Below, piece by piece: positions 31,353 through 41,202 of a stretch of DNA of 46,812 nucleotides (position 1 is the stretch's first letter; each line of letters opens with the position of its first letter). A program made the position numbers and the translations under genes. Under the pieces are notes generated by a model. That model was not told where the DNA came from, made no database searches, and saw only the letters and a program-made list of their open reading frames with translations. Source of the stretch: Campylobacterales bacterium (lineage in GTDB: Bacteria > Campylobacterota > Campylobacteria > Campylobacterales > QNZT01); NCBI GenBank assembly GCA_027066435.1, contig JAMONX010000035.1, forward strand, positions 1 through 46,812, in the 5' to 3' direction.

Positions 31353-32362
31353 TGAAGATTTTTATAACTGCGGTAATGTTAGCTTTAGCACTAGATGCAA
31401 AAATCATAGAGGTAGATCAGCTTTTTAATAAAAAAATAGTAAGCGTTAAAGAACAAAATATCTCTATAAAAAAGAGATTTTATGCAAATACAGTTATTGA
31501 TGAAAGTAAAGTTGTGGATATAGTCACAAGATATGATGGTTTTATAGATAAGCTCTATGCTGATAAAACACTTATGTATATTGACAAGAGTAGACCGCTT
31601 TTTAAGATATATTCAGATGCTGTTATATCAGCACAGATGGAGTTGCTTCTAGCTAAAAAGATACAAGGTAGAAGTAGCTCTTTGTATAAAAGTGCATACA
31701 ATAAATTAGTAGCTTTTGGGCTTAGCAATAAAACATTAAGAAGCATTAAGAATAGTTCTAGAAAAATAGAAAACTTTGATGTTTATTCTCCTGTAAGTGG
31801 CTTTGTTATGCAAAAAAATATCAATGAAAAAGGTTTTGTTAAAAAGGGAAAATTACTGTTTCAAATTGTAGATTTGAGTGAACTTTGGGTTATTGTAAAG
31901 GTTTATCAAAAAGATTTAAATTTTATACAAAAAGGTATGGATGCAATTATCAAAATAGATGGTGTTGATGAAAAGATAAAAGGTAAGGTAGATTTTATCT
32001 ACCCAAAAATTGATAATAAAACTCAAACTATTGATGTTAGAGTCATCATTGAGAATAAAGAGCAAAAACTATTTCCTAATATGTTTGCCAAGGTAGATTT
32101 TTCTAAAGCTCCAAAAACTCTTCTTACACTTCCTCGAAGTGCAGTTTTAACTAAGGGTGATAAACATTTTGTATTTAAACCAATTGACGAAAAAGAGTTT
32201 GAGCCAGTTAGTGTTGTGGCAAAACGAATAGATAGCAAAAAGTTTGAGATTATCAGTGGCTTGAATAAAGGTGATAAAGTTATCGACAAAGTACTGTTTA
32301 TGCTTGATAGTGATGCTGTGACAAATGGTCTGTATGACAGTGATGAAGATGAGGATTGGTAG
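31352..32362 (+). CDS. RND efflux periplasmic adaptor (CusB-like)
   Basis: The 336-residue membrane-fusion protein has a signal sequence (about 1-16), a lipoyl/barrel-sandwich half (DIVTRYDGFIDKLYADKTLM; FDVYSPVSGFVMQKNINEKG), a short helical hairpin, a beta-barrel (LWVIVKVYQKDLNFIQKG, then LFPNMFAKV) and a membrane-proximal domain. The layout matches adaptors of heavy-metal RND pumps. It contains few methionine/histidine motifs at the N-terminus, so the metal is undetermined. Operon with the channel (1-base overlap) and the pump. Confidence 0.87.
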   Translation: MKIFITAVMLALALDAKIIEVDQLFNKKIVSVKEQNISIKKRFYANTVIDESKVVDIVTRYDGFIDKLYADKTLMYIDKSRPLFKIYSDAVISAQMELLLAKKIQGRSSSLYKSAYNKLVAFGLSNKTLRSIKNSSRKIENFDVYSPVSGFVMQKNINEKGFVKKGKLLFQIVDLSELWVIVKVYQKDLNFIQKGMDAIIKIDGVDEKIKGKVDFIYPKIDNKTQTIDVRVIIENKEQKLFPNMFAKVDFSKAPKTLLTLPRSAVLTKGDKHFVFKPIDEKEFEPVSVVAKRIDSKKFEIISGLNKGDKVIDKVLFMLDSDAVTNGLYDSDEDEDW

Positions 32363-32364
32363 TT

Positions 32365-35300
32365 ATGGTTGAGAAAATAATTGATTTTAGTATAAAGAAC
32401 AAATTTTTAGTTTTACTTACAACTTTAATGTTGCTAGGTTTTTCTGTATGGTCTATAAAAGAGACTTCACTAGACGCACTTCCAGATCTCTCACCTCCAC
32501 AGGTTATAGTTCAGGTAAAGTGGAAAGGACAATCCCCTGCCACTATCGAAGAGCAGGTGAGTTATCCACTTATATCAAATTTGCTATCTTTGCAAAATAT
32601 TGATACAGTAAGGGCTATGAGCAGTTTTGAGAATGCTCTTATATATATCATCTTTAAAGATAAAGCAGATATTTACGATGCAAGAACAAGGGTGCTAGAG
32701 CAACTCTCACAACTCTCTGCTGGTTTTCCAAAAGGAGCTGAGGTTACTATCGGTCCAGATGCAAGTGGTGTTGGTTGGGCTTATGAGTATGCACTTACTT
32801 CTAAAACTAAAAGCTTAGATGAGCTTAGAACTTTACAAGATTATTATTATAAATATGCTCTTTTGGGAGTTGATGGGGTTAGTGATGTTGCTCCTGTTGG
32901 TGGATTTATCAAAAACTATGAGATAACGCTAGACCAAGATAAACTTGTGCAGTATGATTTATCTATAAAAGATATTAGAAAAACTATTCAGATGAATAAC
33001 AATGACCAAGGTGGTCGAATAATATTAGAAAATGGTTTTGAACATTTTATACAAGCAAGAGGTTACTTAACAAGTGTCGAAGATATAGAAAATATCACTA
33101 TAAAATCCCCCAATGGACAACCATTAAAGGTTAGTGATATAGCAACTGTAAATATCACTTCAACTTCTCGAAGAGGTATGGCTGATCTTAATGGCGAAGG
33201 CGAAGTTGTTGGGGGAATTGTAATCGTAAGATATGGCGAAAACCCTTATGCAGTTATAAAAGCGGTCAAAGAGAAATTAAATACTCTAAATATAGAAGAT
33301 GTTAAGGTGGTAGAGACTTATGATAGAAGCTCGCTCATTGATAAAGCTATAAATACCCTAAAGACGACTTTAATCGAAGAGAGTATTATAGTTATGATAA
33401 TAGTAGCTCTGTTTTTACTTCATTTTAGAAGTGCTTTGATTATCATCATAACTTTGCCAATCACGGTTGCTTTTACATTTGCTTTTATGAAACTTTTTGG
33501 TCTTGGCTCAAACATCATGAGTCTTGGAGGAATTGCTATAGCTATTGGAGCGATGGTGGATGCAACTATCGTAATGGTGGAAAATGCCCATAAATATCTT
33601 CATAAGCTCATTTTAGAAAAAGGTGAAATAAGTAACGAAGATAGAGTAAAAGTGATAGTAAAAGCTGCCAAACAGGTGGGGCGTCCAATATTTTTTGCTC
33701 TTATCTTGGTTGTAGTTTCGTTTTTACCTATATTTGCACTTAGTGGACAAGAGGGAAAACTTTTTACACCACTTGCTTTTACTAAAACATTTGCTATGAT
33801 AAGTGGTGCATTTATATCTATAACATTAGTTCCTATTTTGATGATATTTTTTATAAAAGGCAAGATTATACCAGAAGAGCGAAACTGGATAAACAGGTTT
33901 TTTACATTTTTGTATGTACCTCTTTTAAAATTCTCTTTGAAGGTTAGATATCTAGTTATTCTTGGTTTTATAGCTTGTATAGTTTTAACTTATCCACTTT
34001 ATAAAAAACAAAATTGGGAATTTATGCCGATGATGAATGAACAAACTTTCATGTATATGCCTGTTACCCCTTATGGTATAGGTATAGATTTTGCAAAAGA
34101 ATTGACACAAAAAACAGATAAAATCATAAAAAGCTTTCCAGAAGTTGATACAGTGTTTGGAAAAGCAGGACGAGCAGACACAGCAACCGACCCAGCACCA
34201 CTTGCTATGATAGAGACAATCATACAGTTTAAGCCTCAAAGTGAGTGGCGAGAAGGAATGACATATAAAAGGCTTATGAATGAAATGGATGAAAAACTAA
34301 GAGTTGCAGGACTTATAAATTCATGGACATACCCAATAAGAGGGCGAATAGATATGCTTTTGACAGGTATCAGAACTCCTCTTGGAATAAAACTTTATGG
34401 AAATGACCACAATCTTTTAGAGGTCACCGCTATGGAAATCGAAAAAAGGTTAAAAGAGTTTGATAAGACACTCTCAGTCTCAACCGATAAGATAAACAGT
34501 GGATATTATCTTATGATAGATATAAACGATGAACTTTTAAGTAGATATGGGATTACAAAAAATGATATTTTAGAAACCGTAGGATATGCTGTAGGTGGTG
34601 CTAAAGTCACAACCATGTTAAAAGGATTAGAAAGATATCCAGTTTCACTTAGGCTAGAAGGGGATCAGAGAGAAGATTTAACAACACTAAAAAGAGTACA
34701 AATAAAAACAAAACTAGGCTTTTTCCCACTTGAGACTTTTGCAAGCCTTTACTACAAAGAGGGACCATCGGTCATAAAGTCCGAAAAAGGGATGAATGTA
34801 AACTTTGTCTATATCACCCCAAAACAGGGAGTTTCAACAAAACAGTACAAAGATGAAGCTCTAAAATTTTTAGAAGAGTTGAATCTTCCTGATGGATTTT
34901 ACTATGAGTGGGCTGGACAGAGTGAATATCTAGAGAGTGCCATGGAGAGATTGGCATATATCATACCTGTAACATTGGTATTTATCTTTTTGCTAATCTT
35001 TTTTGCATTTGGAGGCAATCTTACATATACATCCATAATCTTTTTTACACTACCTTTTGCTCTAACAGGAGGGATTTGGTATCTTGACTTTTTGGATTTT
35101 AATATCTCAATAGCAGTAATTGTAGGCTTTTTAGCACTTCTTGGAATTGCTGCTGAAACTTCGATAGTGATGATGGTTTATCTTGATGAAGCGATGAAAG
35201 AGTTAAAAGAGAGGGGAGAAATATTTACAAATGAGCATATTTACGATGCAGTCTATCACGGAGCTGCTTTGAGGTTACGACCAAAGCTTATGACATTATT

Positions 35301-35487
35301 TGCCATTATAGCTGGTTTAGTTCCTATTATGTATATACATGGAGTAGGGAGTGAAGTGATGCAAAGAATCGCAGCACCAATGATTGGAGGCATGGCAACT
35401 TCAGCTGTGCTTACTTTGATAATCATACCTGCTATTTTTTATGTTTTGGCTCTTCATAGGAGGGAGAAGATGGTTGAGGCACTTTAA
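32365..35487 (+). CDS. Heavy-metal efflux RND pump (CusA/CzcA family)
   Basis: The protein, 1040 residues from the ATG at 32365, is an inner-membrane proton-driven RND pump with 12 transmembrane helices and two large periplasmic loops. The HME-subfamily motifs are clear: N-terminus VEKIIDFSIKNKFLVLL, DLSPPQVIVQVKW, and TM4 GGIAIAIGAMVDATIVMVEN with the proton-relay Asp and Glu. The loop FMPMMNEQTFMYMP is rich in methionine, which favours Cu(I)/Ag(I), but zinc/cobalt pumps share the fold. AGGA precedes the chosen ATG; an in-frame TTG lies 9 bases upstream. It completes the tripartite operon; no sensor-regulator pair is adjacent. Confidence 0.9.
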   Translation: MVEKIIDFSIKNKFLVLLTTLMLLGFSVWSIKETSLDALPDLSPPQVIVQVKWKGQSPATIEEQVSYPLISNLLSLQNIDTVRAMSSFENALIYIIFKDKADIYDARTRVLEQLSQLSAGFPKGAEVTIGPDASGVGWAYEYALTSKTKSLDELRTLQDYYYKYALLGVDGVSDVAPVGGFIKNYEITLDQDKLVQYDLSIKDIRKTIQMNNNDQGGRIILENGFEHFIQARGYLTSVEDIENITIKSPNGQPLKVSDIATVNITSTSRRGMADLNGEGEVVGGIVIVRYGENPYAVIKAVKEKLNTLNIEDVKVVETYDRSSLIDKAINTLKTTLIEESIIVMIIVALFLLHFRSALIIIITLPITVAFTFAFMKLFGLGSNIMSLGGIAIAIGAMVDATIVMVENAHKYLHKLILEKGEISNEDRVKVIVKAAKQVGRPIFFALILVVVSFLPIFALSGQEGKLFTPLAFTKTFAMISGAFISITLVPILMIFFIKGKIIPEERNWINRFFTFLYVPLLKFSLKVRYLVILGFIACIVLTYPLYKKQNWEFMPMMNEQTFMYMPVTPYGIGIDFAKELTQKTDKIIKSFPEVDTVFGKAGRADTATDPAPLAMIETIIQFKPQSEWREGMTYKRLMNEMDEKLRVAGLINSWTYPIRGRIDMLLTGIRTPLGIKLYGNDHNLLEVTAMEIEKRLKEFDKTLSVSTDKINSGYYLMIDINDELLSRYGITKNDILETVGYAVGGAKVTTMLKGLERYPVSLRLEGDQREDLTTLKRVQIKTKLGFFPLETFASLYYKEGPSVIKSEKGMNVNFVYITPKQGVSTKQYKDEALKFLEELNLPDGFYYEWAGQSEYLESAMERLAYIIPVTLVFIFLLIFFAFGGNLTYTSIIFFTLPFALTGGIWYLDFLDFNISIAVIVGFLALLGIAAETSIVMMVYLDEAMKELKERGEIFTNEHIYDAVYHGAALRLRPKLMTLFAIIAGLVPIMYIHGVGSEVMQRIAAPMIGGMATSAVLTLIIIPAIFYVLALHRREKMVEAL

Positions 35488-35500
35488 TAATAAGATTTAA

Positions 35501-35983
35501 TTATCTGTGAGAAAACACTATTTTCATATGAAAAAGAACTATATTTTCACCTTTTGGACTCTTTTTAAGCTCTCTTGCATAGAGTTCAAAACCCATATCG
35601 ATATATAAAAATAGTGCATTTTCATTGTCTGCAAATACAGAAATTCTCACTTCTTTGAGATTATATTTATCTCTTGCTTGAGATATCAAATGAGTTACTA
35701 GTTTTCTACCTTTGCCTTTATCTCTTTGCTTGGTATCTATGAAAACATTACCTATAAAAACAAATTCATTTTCAAGAAAATCATAAAAGTTTGCAAAGCC
35801 GATAATTTTATCTTTTTCTATAAGGGCGGTAAAATCTTTTCTATCCTTATAGAGTTTTTTAACCTGTGAGACGGTTAAAGGGAATTTACCGCTTGGATAT
35901 ACAAAAAAGAGCTCATTTTCACTCTTTATAAGTTTGGAAATACTCTCAAAATCTTTTTCTGTTATAAGTCTTATTGTGTTCAT
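35501..35983 (-). CDS. GNAT-family N-acetyltransferase
   Basis: The 160-residue protein has the GNAT fold: N-terminal TIRLITEKDFESISKLI, the central strand FVFIGNVFIDTKQRDKGKG containing the acetyl-CoA loop (R/Q-x-x-G-x-G/K form, QRDKGKGRKL), and EVRISVFADNENALFLYIDM followed by GFELYAREL. The substrate is not evident. It stands alone between the pump operon (convergent) and the sodium channel gene, from which it is 13 bases away. Confidence 0.8.
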   Translation of the reverse strand: MNTIRLITEKDFESISKLIKSENELFFVYPSGKFPLTVSQVKKLYKDRKDFTALIEKDKIIGFANFYDFLENEFVFIGNVFIDTKQRDKGKGRKLVTHLISQARDKYNLKEVRISVFADNENALFLYIDMGFELYARELKKSPKGENIVLFHMKIVFSHR

Positions 35984-35996
35984 ATTCCTGTTATAG

Positions 35997-36785
35997 CTAA
36001 ATTTTTTCCTCGATGCGTTTGACCATCAATTTCATTTCGAGTATTTCTTTTTGCAATGATTCAATAGTGGGTACTGCCTCTTTAACTTGTTTTTTCTTCT
36101 CATCTTCCTCTTTGATGGTAAATATTGCATCAACTATGATACCTATAAAAAGATTAACCATTATAAAAGTTACGATAAGTATAAATGAGATAAAGAAAAT
36201 CCAAGCATAAGGAAAAACTTCCATAACTGGTCGTGAAATTCCCATTGACCAACTCTCAAGTGTCATAACTTGAAAAAGTGTGTACATTGTCTGCTCTAGT
36301 GTGCCAAACCATTGTGGAAATGCATCTGCAAAAAGATTTGTTGCGATGATTGAGTAGACATAGAAAAAGAGTAGCACTACCATAGAGATAGAGCCAATCC
36401 CTGGAATTACTTTTAAAAGTGCTGCTATGATAATTCGCATCTGAGGGACAATGGTCAATAATCTAAAAAGACGAAGAACTCTTAAAGCTCTTAAAATTGC
36501 TAAACCATCATTTGCAGGTATAAGTGAGATAGCAACAACGAAGAAGTCAAAAAGACTCCACGGGTCTTTAAAAAAATTAAGACGATGAGCATAAATACGA
36601 AGGATAATCTCTATCGTAAAAATTCCAACAATGATATTATCTATCAAAGTTATTAAAGTTCCGTGTGTTGCCATGATGGATTCATATGTAGCAAGTCCTA
36701 ATATCACACCATTTAAAACTATAAGGCAAGTGATGAAATATTGAAAATATTTAGCTAAGACTAGTGACTTTATCTGTTGATACAT
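35997..36785 (-). CDS. Voltage-gated sodium channel (NavAb-type)
   Basis: The 262-residue protein is a single six-helix channel subunit forming homotetramers. S4 carries arginines R99, R102, R105 and R108, and the pore filter TLESWSM occupies 175-181, the same residue numbers and sequence as in Arcobacter NavAb, so sodium selectivity is well supported. [20 protein letters not shown] (S2-S3) and [16 protein letters not shown] are near-identical to that channel. A C-terminal coiled coil (about 228-262) should hold the tetramer. It may serve sodium-dependent motility or pH balance. Confidence 0.93.
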   Translation of the reverse strand: MYQQIKSLVLAKYFQYFITCLIVLNGVILGLATYESIMATHGTLITLIDNIIVGIFTIEIILRIYAHRLNFFKDPWSLFDFFVVAISLIPANDGLAILRALRVLRLFRLLTIVPQMRIIIAALLKVIPGIGSISMVVLLFFYVYSIIATNLFADAFPQWFGTLEQTMYTLFQVMTLESWSMGISRPVMEVFPYAWIFFISFILIVTFIMVNLFIGIIVDAIFTIKEEDEKKKQVKEAVPTIESLQKEILEMKLMVKRIEEKI

Positions 36786-36806
36786 TCTTGAAAGTTCCTA
36801 CTATAA

Positions 36807-37106
36807 TTAAAATGTTTTTGTATTTCTAAACTGTGCTATTTCAGTCTCTACCATATCATCTATCATCCTTTGATAAATTTCACTTACAAGATTTGGTGAT
36901 AACCCAAGAGAGAGTGCTTGATGACGAACTTTATTTAAAACATCATTAACTCTATCGTCTGCTTTAATTTCATCTATAGAGTGTTTAAAGTTTGCAGCTT
37001 GTTTAACATAATTTTTTCTTGAAGCTATAAGTTTGATGATATTTTCATCTACCTTATCTATCTCATCTCTTACCTCTTCTAAAGAGCTACAGGTTTTTAT
37101 TTTCAT
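36807..37106 (-). CDS. AroQ-type chorismate mutase
   Basis: The 99-residue all-helical protein has the AroQ pattern: SSLEEVRDEIDKVDENIIKL, LIASRKNYVKQAANFK and a C-terminal EIYQRMIDDMVETE. It converts chorismate to prephenate for Phe/Tyr; the similar isochorismate-pyruvate lyase PchB cannot be excluded from sequence alone. No fused dehydratase domain is present and no aro gene is adjacent (aroC is 6 kb away). Confidence 0.8.
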   Translation of the reverse strand: MKIKTCSSLEEVRDEIDKVDENIIKLIASRKNYVKQAANFKHSIDEIKADDRVNDVLNKVRHQALSLGLSPNLVSEIYQRMIDDMVETEIAQFRNTKTF

Positions 37107-37202
37107 TTTTTATTCCTTTTTCTCTTATTTTATCTTTTTTATGCTCAAAATTGTAGTGGTTAATTTTTAATCACTTTATTGAACTAAGATAACTTTTTTT
37201 AA

Positions 37203-37211
37203 TGTTATACT
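37203..37211 (+). promoter_or_regulatory. Extended -10 promoter of amt
   Basis: TGTTATACT is an extended -10 element 29 bases before the amt ATG. No sigma-54 (GG-N10-GC) site was seen, suggesting sigma-70 control of this nitrogen operon. Confidence 0.45.
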
Positions 37212-37240
37212 TTTTGTACAAAATTTTATAGGAGTAATAT

Positions 37241-38503
37241 ATGAAAAGTATATTTAAACTTGGTTTATTAGCTTTACTGCCTGTTTCAGCTTTTGCTGAA
37301 GATGCAGTATTAAATAGTGGGGATACAGCATGGATGCTTGTTGCAACTGCATTTGTAATGCTCATGACACCTGCTGGTTTAGCACTTTTTTATGGTGGTA
37401 TGACTAGAAGTAAAAATGTCTTAAATACTATGGGTATGAGTTTAATAGCTTTTGCCGTTGGTACGCTTGTGTGGGTAGTTGCTGGATATAGTATAGCTTT
37501 TGGTGAAGGTGACCTTATAGGGACTGGCAAGATAATGCTTAGCGGTATTACAAATGAGTCATTAACAGGTACTATTCCTGAACTTCTATTTGTAGCATTT
37601 CAAGGAACTTTTGCAGCGATTGCAGTTGCGATTGCTAGTGGTTCTATGATAGAGAGAATTAAATTTTCTACATTTATAATCTTTGCTGCTCTTTGGATTT
37701 TAGTTGTATATGCTCCTATAACACATTGGGCTTGGGGTGGTGGTACTACTTTAAACTTTGGTGAGATTGATTTTGCTGGTGGTACGGTTGTTCATATCAA
37801 TGCAGGTGTTGCAGGTTTAGTTGTTGCTCTTCTTTTAGGAAGAAGAAAAGATTATGAAAAAGTAGCTATAAAGCCTTTCTCACCAGTTCTTGCCGTTCTT
37901 GGTGCAGTTTTATTATGGTTTGGTTGGTTTGGATTTAATGCAGGTAGCCAAGTTGCAGCAGATGGAACAGCAGCTAGTGCATTTTTAGTTACAAATGTTG
38001 CAGCATCTTTGGGTGTTATTGGTTGGCTATTGGCTGAGTGGATTGTATATAAAAAACCAACACTTATCGGTGGAGCATCTGGAGCAGTAGCAGGTTTGGT
38101 AGCGATAACTCCAGCTTCAGGTACTGCAGGTATGACAGGTGCATTAATCATCGGTCTTGTTGGTGGAATAGTTGGATTCTTTGGTGTTACTAAAGTTAAA
38201 AAAATGTTTAAAGCAGATGATTCGCTAGATGCATTCTGGGTTCACGGTCTTGTTGGTATTTGGGGTTCAATTGCTACGGCGATTTTTATAGCTTCTTATG
38301 CAATGCCAGAAGATTATAGTATGGGTGCTCAACTTATTTCACAATTTCAAGCGATACTTTTAACAATTGTTTATAGTGGTATCATGACTGCTGCGGTGTA
38401 TTTCATAGCTACACTTGTTACAGGTGGTGGTAGAGTAGATGAAGAGACTGAGCAAAAAGGTCTTGATGAGAGTGTTCATGGTGAAAAAGCACTTAATTTA
38501 TAA
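37241..38503 (+). CDS. amt: Ammonium transporter Amt
   Basis: The 420-residue protein has a cleavable signal peptide (ending AFA-ED) and 11 transmembrane helices. The twin pore histidines lie in ITHWAWGGG and FWVHGLVGIWG, and the family motif FYGGMTRSKNVLNTM is present. It imports ammonium as a trimer in the inner membrane. AGGAG precedes the ATG. The PII gene follows 19 bases later, the usual amt-glnK pairing in which PII plugs the channel. Confidence 0.95.
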   Translation: MKSIFKLGLLALLPVSAFAEDAVLNSGDTAWMLVATAFVMLMTPAGLALFYGGMTRSKNVLNTMGMSLIAFAVGTLVWVVAGYSIAFGEGDLIGTGKIMLSGITNESLTGTIPELLFVAFQGTFAAIAVAIASGSMIERIKFSTFIIFAALWILVVYAPITHWAWGGGTTLNFGEIDFAGGTVVHINAGVAGLVVALLLGRRKDYEKVAIKPFSPVLAVLGAVLLWFGWFGFNAGSQVAADGTAASAFLVTNVAASLGVIGWLLAEWIVYKKPTLIGGASGAVAGLVAITPASGTAGMTGALIIGLVGGIVGFFGVTKVKKMFKADDSLDAFWVHGLVGIWGSIATAIFIASYAMPEDYSMGAQLISQFQAILLTIVYSGIMTAAVYFIATLVTGGGRVDEETEQKGLDESVHGEKALNL

Positions 38504-38519
38504 TAGAGTAAAAGGATAA

Positions 38520-38861
<342 letters not shown>

Positions 38862-38866
38862 TATAG

Positions 38867-38894
38867 ATAGATGATGGATTACTCCATCATCTAT
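38867..38894. terminator. Bidirectional terminator after glnK
   Basis: ATAGATGATGGA and TCCATCATCTAT form a perfect 12-bp stem around TTAC. T-rich sequence follows rightward and the convergent DUF3144 stop codon lies in the right arm, so it can end both transcripts. Confidence 0.7.
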
Positions 38895-39159
38895 TCTCTT
38901 TTATATGTTTGATGTATGACTCAATATTTTCTTCAAGCATAAGGCTATAATCATCTAAAAGCCTTTTTTTAATAACCTCTTTTTCCCCTTCAAAATCTTC
39001 ACTTACTACTGATAATTCAAATGCACTATATCTAGCCGCCGCAAAGCGAAGAGCTGTTCCAACAGTTCCAGAGGTGTCTTTTTGTGAAAGATCATTTGCT
39101 AAGTTGATAAACTTATCAGCACAGTTATAAAGCTCTTTCATATCAAATTCTTGACTCAT
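38887..39159 (-). CDS. DUF3144-family small protein
   Basis: The 90-residue soluble protein (ADKFINLANDLSQKDTSGTV, RFAAARYSAFEL, LMLEENIESYI) matches the DUF3144 pattern of a helical acidic protein. Function unknown. I place the start at 39159, where AAGGA lies upstream of an ATG; a longer frame to 39255 would cover promoter-like AT-rich DNA. It converges on glnK. Confidence 0.75.
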   Translation of the reverse strand: MSQEFDMKELYNCADKFINLANDLSQKDTSGTVGTALRFAAARYSAFELSVVSEDFEGEKEVIKKRLLDDYSLMLEENIESYIKHIKENR

Positions 39160-39217
39160 TTTAATTCCTTCTATAATTTTGTTTAATTTTACACTAGTTG
39201 CCCTAAAATATAAAAAC

Positions 39218-39232
39218 ATTTCAAAATGAAAT
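39218..39232. promoter_or_regulatory. Inverted repeat ATTTCA-AAA-TGAAAT before RhuM-like gene
   Basis: Perfect 6-bp arms with a 3-base spacer, centred 36 bases before TATAAT at 39261-39266. The element at 19272 before the methyltransferase remnant has the same core and nearly the same spacing, and both are followed by ATTTTT. It also lies upstream of the divergent DUF3144 gene. Confidence 0.5.
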
Positions 39233-39293
39233 ATTTTTATGCTGTTTTTAACCATTTATATATAATAATAGTATAAATAAAATCAAGGAGAAA

Positions 39294-39710
39294 ATGATGA
39301 GTACAGAAATAATCCCTTACCAATCACAAGCAGATGATAGTGAATTAAATGTTTATTATCATAACAACACTTTTTGGCTAACTTTAAATAACATGAGTCA
39401 ACTATTTAATTGTAGTGCACAAAAAATTTATTCAACGCTAAAAGAGGTGAGTAAAAAAGATGCATTTGGCACAATGGTTGTAAACCAACATATAGAAGTT
39501 ACTTCAAGTAGCGGTAAAAAATCTATTGGAAATTTTTACAATCTTGATATCATTATGGCAATTGGTTATAGGCTTAATCCAAATCAAGCAACAGAGTTTC
39601 GTTTATGGAGTTTGTTTATGATTAAAAACTATATATTTCAACAGGCAAAGATACAATATAGTGTAGTTGGGAGCCTTAAAAGAACATTCTCACATATGCT
39701 GAGTGCATAA
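39294..39710 (+). CDS. Short RhuM-like protein
   Basis: The 138-residue protein resembles the N-terminal domain of RhuM-family proteins: NVYYHNNTFWLTLNNMSQLF, the helix-turn-helix-like AQKIYSTLKEVSKKDAF, GKKSIGNFYNLDIIMAIGYR and TEFRLWSLFMIKNYI. Full RhuM proteins are about 300-340 residues with a C-terminal domain absent here, so this is either a truncated gene or an autonomous DNA-binding form. AAGGAG is 4 bases before the ATG. RhuM genes are typical of genomic islands. Inverted repeats lie upstream, and a convergent membrane-protein gene shares its terminator. Confidence 0.7.
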   Translation: MMSTEIIPYQSQADDSELNVYYHNNTFWLTLNNMSQLFNCSAQKIYSTLKEVSKKDAFGTMVVNQHIEVTSSSGKKSIGNFYNLDIIMAIGYRLNPNQATEFRLWSLFMIKNYIFQQAKIQYSVVGSLKRTFSHMLSA

Positions 39711-39732
39711 AAGAGGTTTGCCTCTTTTATGC
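39705..39732. terminator. Shared bidirectional terminator with both stop codons in the stem
   Basis: GCATAAAAGAGG and CCTCTTTTATGC form a perfect 12-bp stem around TTTG. The RhuM-like stop TAA lies in the left arm and the stop of the convergent membrane-protein gene lies in the right arm, each as GCATAA, so both genes end inside one symmetric terminator. Confidence 0.7.
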
Positions 39733-41061
39733 TACTGCTTTTTCAACAACCTCCATATATACAAATCCCATTTTTTGATTTACAAACATAATTTCACCTT
39801 CCATCTTCATAAAATATTGTCCTATCTGATGAGGTGTTATGACAATGTCATACTCTTTAAAAGCTTTTATAATATCTCTTCTTGAGGGATGATTTAGGTA
39901 TCTATTTTTTCCAACTTTTATAAATTTATTTTGCTCTTTTGCCATTACTTTGGAGGCTTTTTTGATTTTTGTAAAAAGGCTGTCACTTAAATTCTCTTTT
40001 TCTAAATCTTGATGGGGATATTCCTTGTTTATTGATTTATCATTGTCATAGCTTTTCATTTTCATCATCTTTCTTGTGTTTGCTTGTACTTGTGGTGTGC
40101 CATTGACATTTGGGTTTGATTTTACGATCATAAATAGTAAAAAAGCTAAAATTCCATCTATGATTTCACCTCCGATTGCCACTATAAGCCCTATATATTT
40201 GTATTTATCTATAATATTTTCATTATTTATCGATTCACTCTTATAATAATCTATCAAATCCTCTGTGGCTTTATCTGCTTGTGATACTTGGTTTTGTTGT
40301 ACACTATTTAATTTATCTTGGGCGTCTGCAATTTTTTGATTTATATTTAAAATCTTTCGTGACCATTTTTGCTCAATTTTACTAATTTTTTTGCTAGCTG
40401 AGAGCTTCTTTTTTGCGATATATGTACGATAAATATTTGGGTTTTTCCCTGAAATATAACTCTCTAGCATCTGTTCAATGGAGCTAATCTCTCTTTGTTT
40501 TGCACTCTCATAGCTATCTCTTGTTTTTGTAAGAGCTAAAATCACTCTATCTTTACTCTTAGATGCAATAGAAGTATGAGTTTGCATCTTTTGCTCTTTT
40601 AGTTTAAAAACTACACTCTCTTCTAGTTCGGTATTCATATATCGAAGAGAAAAATCTGCAATTTTTTGGACTCCTTTTGCATTTATAATTATTAAAACCA
40701 TTATGATGGCAAGTGCTGCCATAGCTTGCCAAGTACGGTTACTTCCTGAAGAAAATATAGCTCCTTTTATCGTTGCAATTTTTGCCTCTTCCGCATAAAA
40801 AGCAATATAAAATCCCAATATTAATGAAGAAAATAGTGCAATATAATATACATCCACACCCATAATAGGAGCAAATTGAAAACCTCTTATAAATTCTGCA
40901 ACGATAAAAGAGATTGCTACAGTAGTTATTGTTATAAATAGATGCCCTATAAAGTTTCTAAATCTACTAAATAGATATATACTCATATCTCCTACAACAT
41001 TTACAGATTGGTTCATCTCATTTACATATTTGTCCATTTTTTTATATTTTGAACTGGTCAT
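39727..41061 (-). CDS. Unknown membrane protein with long periplasmic or cytoplasmic coiled coil
   Basis: I do not recognise this 444-residue protein. It has transmembrane segments at about 38-58, 72-90 and 110-130, a coiled-coil region rich in Lys/Glu/Gln (about 140-275, including SKSKDRVILALTKTRDSYES and KKISKIEQKWSRKILNINQK), a fourth membrane segment at about 288-310 (YIGLIVAIGGEIIDGILAFL) and a charged C-terminal domain with a possible winged-helix-like part (about 380-440; HPSRRDIIKAFKEYDIVITP). AAGGG precedes the ATG. The gene converges on the RhuM-like gene and shares its terminator; several TTTCA/TGAA dyads lie upstream. Plasmid- or phage-type accessory protein is the best guess. Confidence 0.7.
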   Translation of the reverse strand: MTSSKYKKMDKYVNEMNQSVNVVGDMSIYLFSRFRNFIGHLFITITTVAISFIVAEFIRGFQFAPIMGVDVYYIALFSSLILGFYIAFYAEEAKIATIKGAIFSSGSNRTWQAMAALAIIMVLIIINAKGVQKIADFSLRYMNTELEESVVFKLKEQKMQTHTSIASKSKDRVILALTKTRDSYESAKQREISSIEQMLESYISGKNPNIYRTYIAKKKLSASKKISKIEQKWSRKILNINQKIADAQDKLNSVQQNQVSQADKATEDLIDYYKSESINNENIIDKYKYIGLIVAIGGEIIDGILAFLLFMIVKSNPNVNGTPQVQANTRKMMKMKSYDNDKSINKEYPHQDLEKENLSDSLFTKIKKASKVMAKEQNKFIKVGKNRYLNHPSRRDIIKAFKEYDIVITPHQIGQYFMKMEGEIMFVNQKMGFVYMEVVEKAVA

Positions 41062-41083
41062 AAATTAGCCCTTATATTAAATT

Positions 41084-41202
41084 TATTTCAAAACAGAATA
41101 TATAATATATTTAATTTAAATAGAATAAAATAATTCTATTAAATATTTCAATATGGAATTAAAAAGGTTTATTCTTTTAAAAAATATTACATTATGAAAT
41201 AT
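41084..41202. promoter_or_regulatory. Cluster of imperfect TTTCA/TGAAA dyads
   Basis: Within the gap 41062-41267, three sites resemble the ATATTTCA-N3-TGAAATAT element: around 41084-41101 (poor right arm), 41143-41161 (ATATTTCA-ATA-TGGAATTA) and 41184-41202 (ATATTACA-TTA-TGAAATAT, one mismatch pair). They sit between the membrane-protein gene (leftward) and the lapB-like gene (rightward). Confidence 0.45.

Noticed and set aside
41101-41160. Replication origin or DnaA-box cluster in AT-rich gap
   Set aside because: No DnaA boxes (TTATCCACA-like) and no dnaA/dnaN nearby; the AT-richness matches other promoters here.
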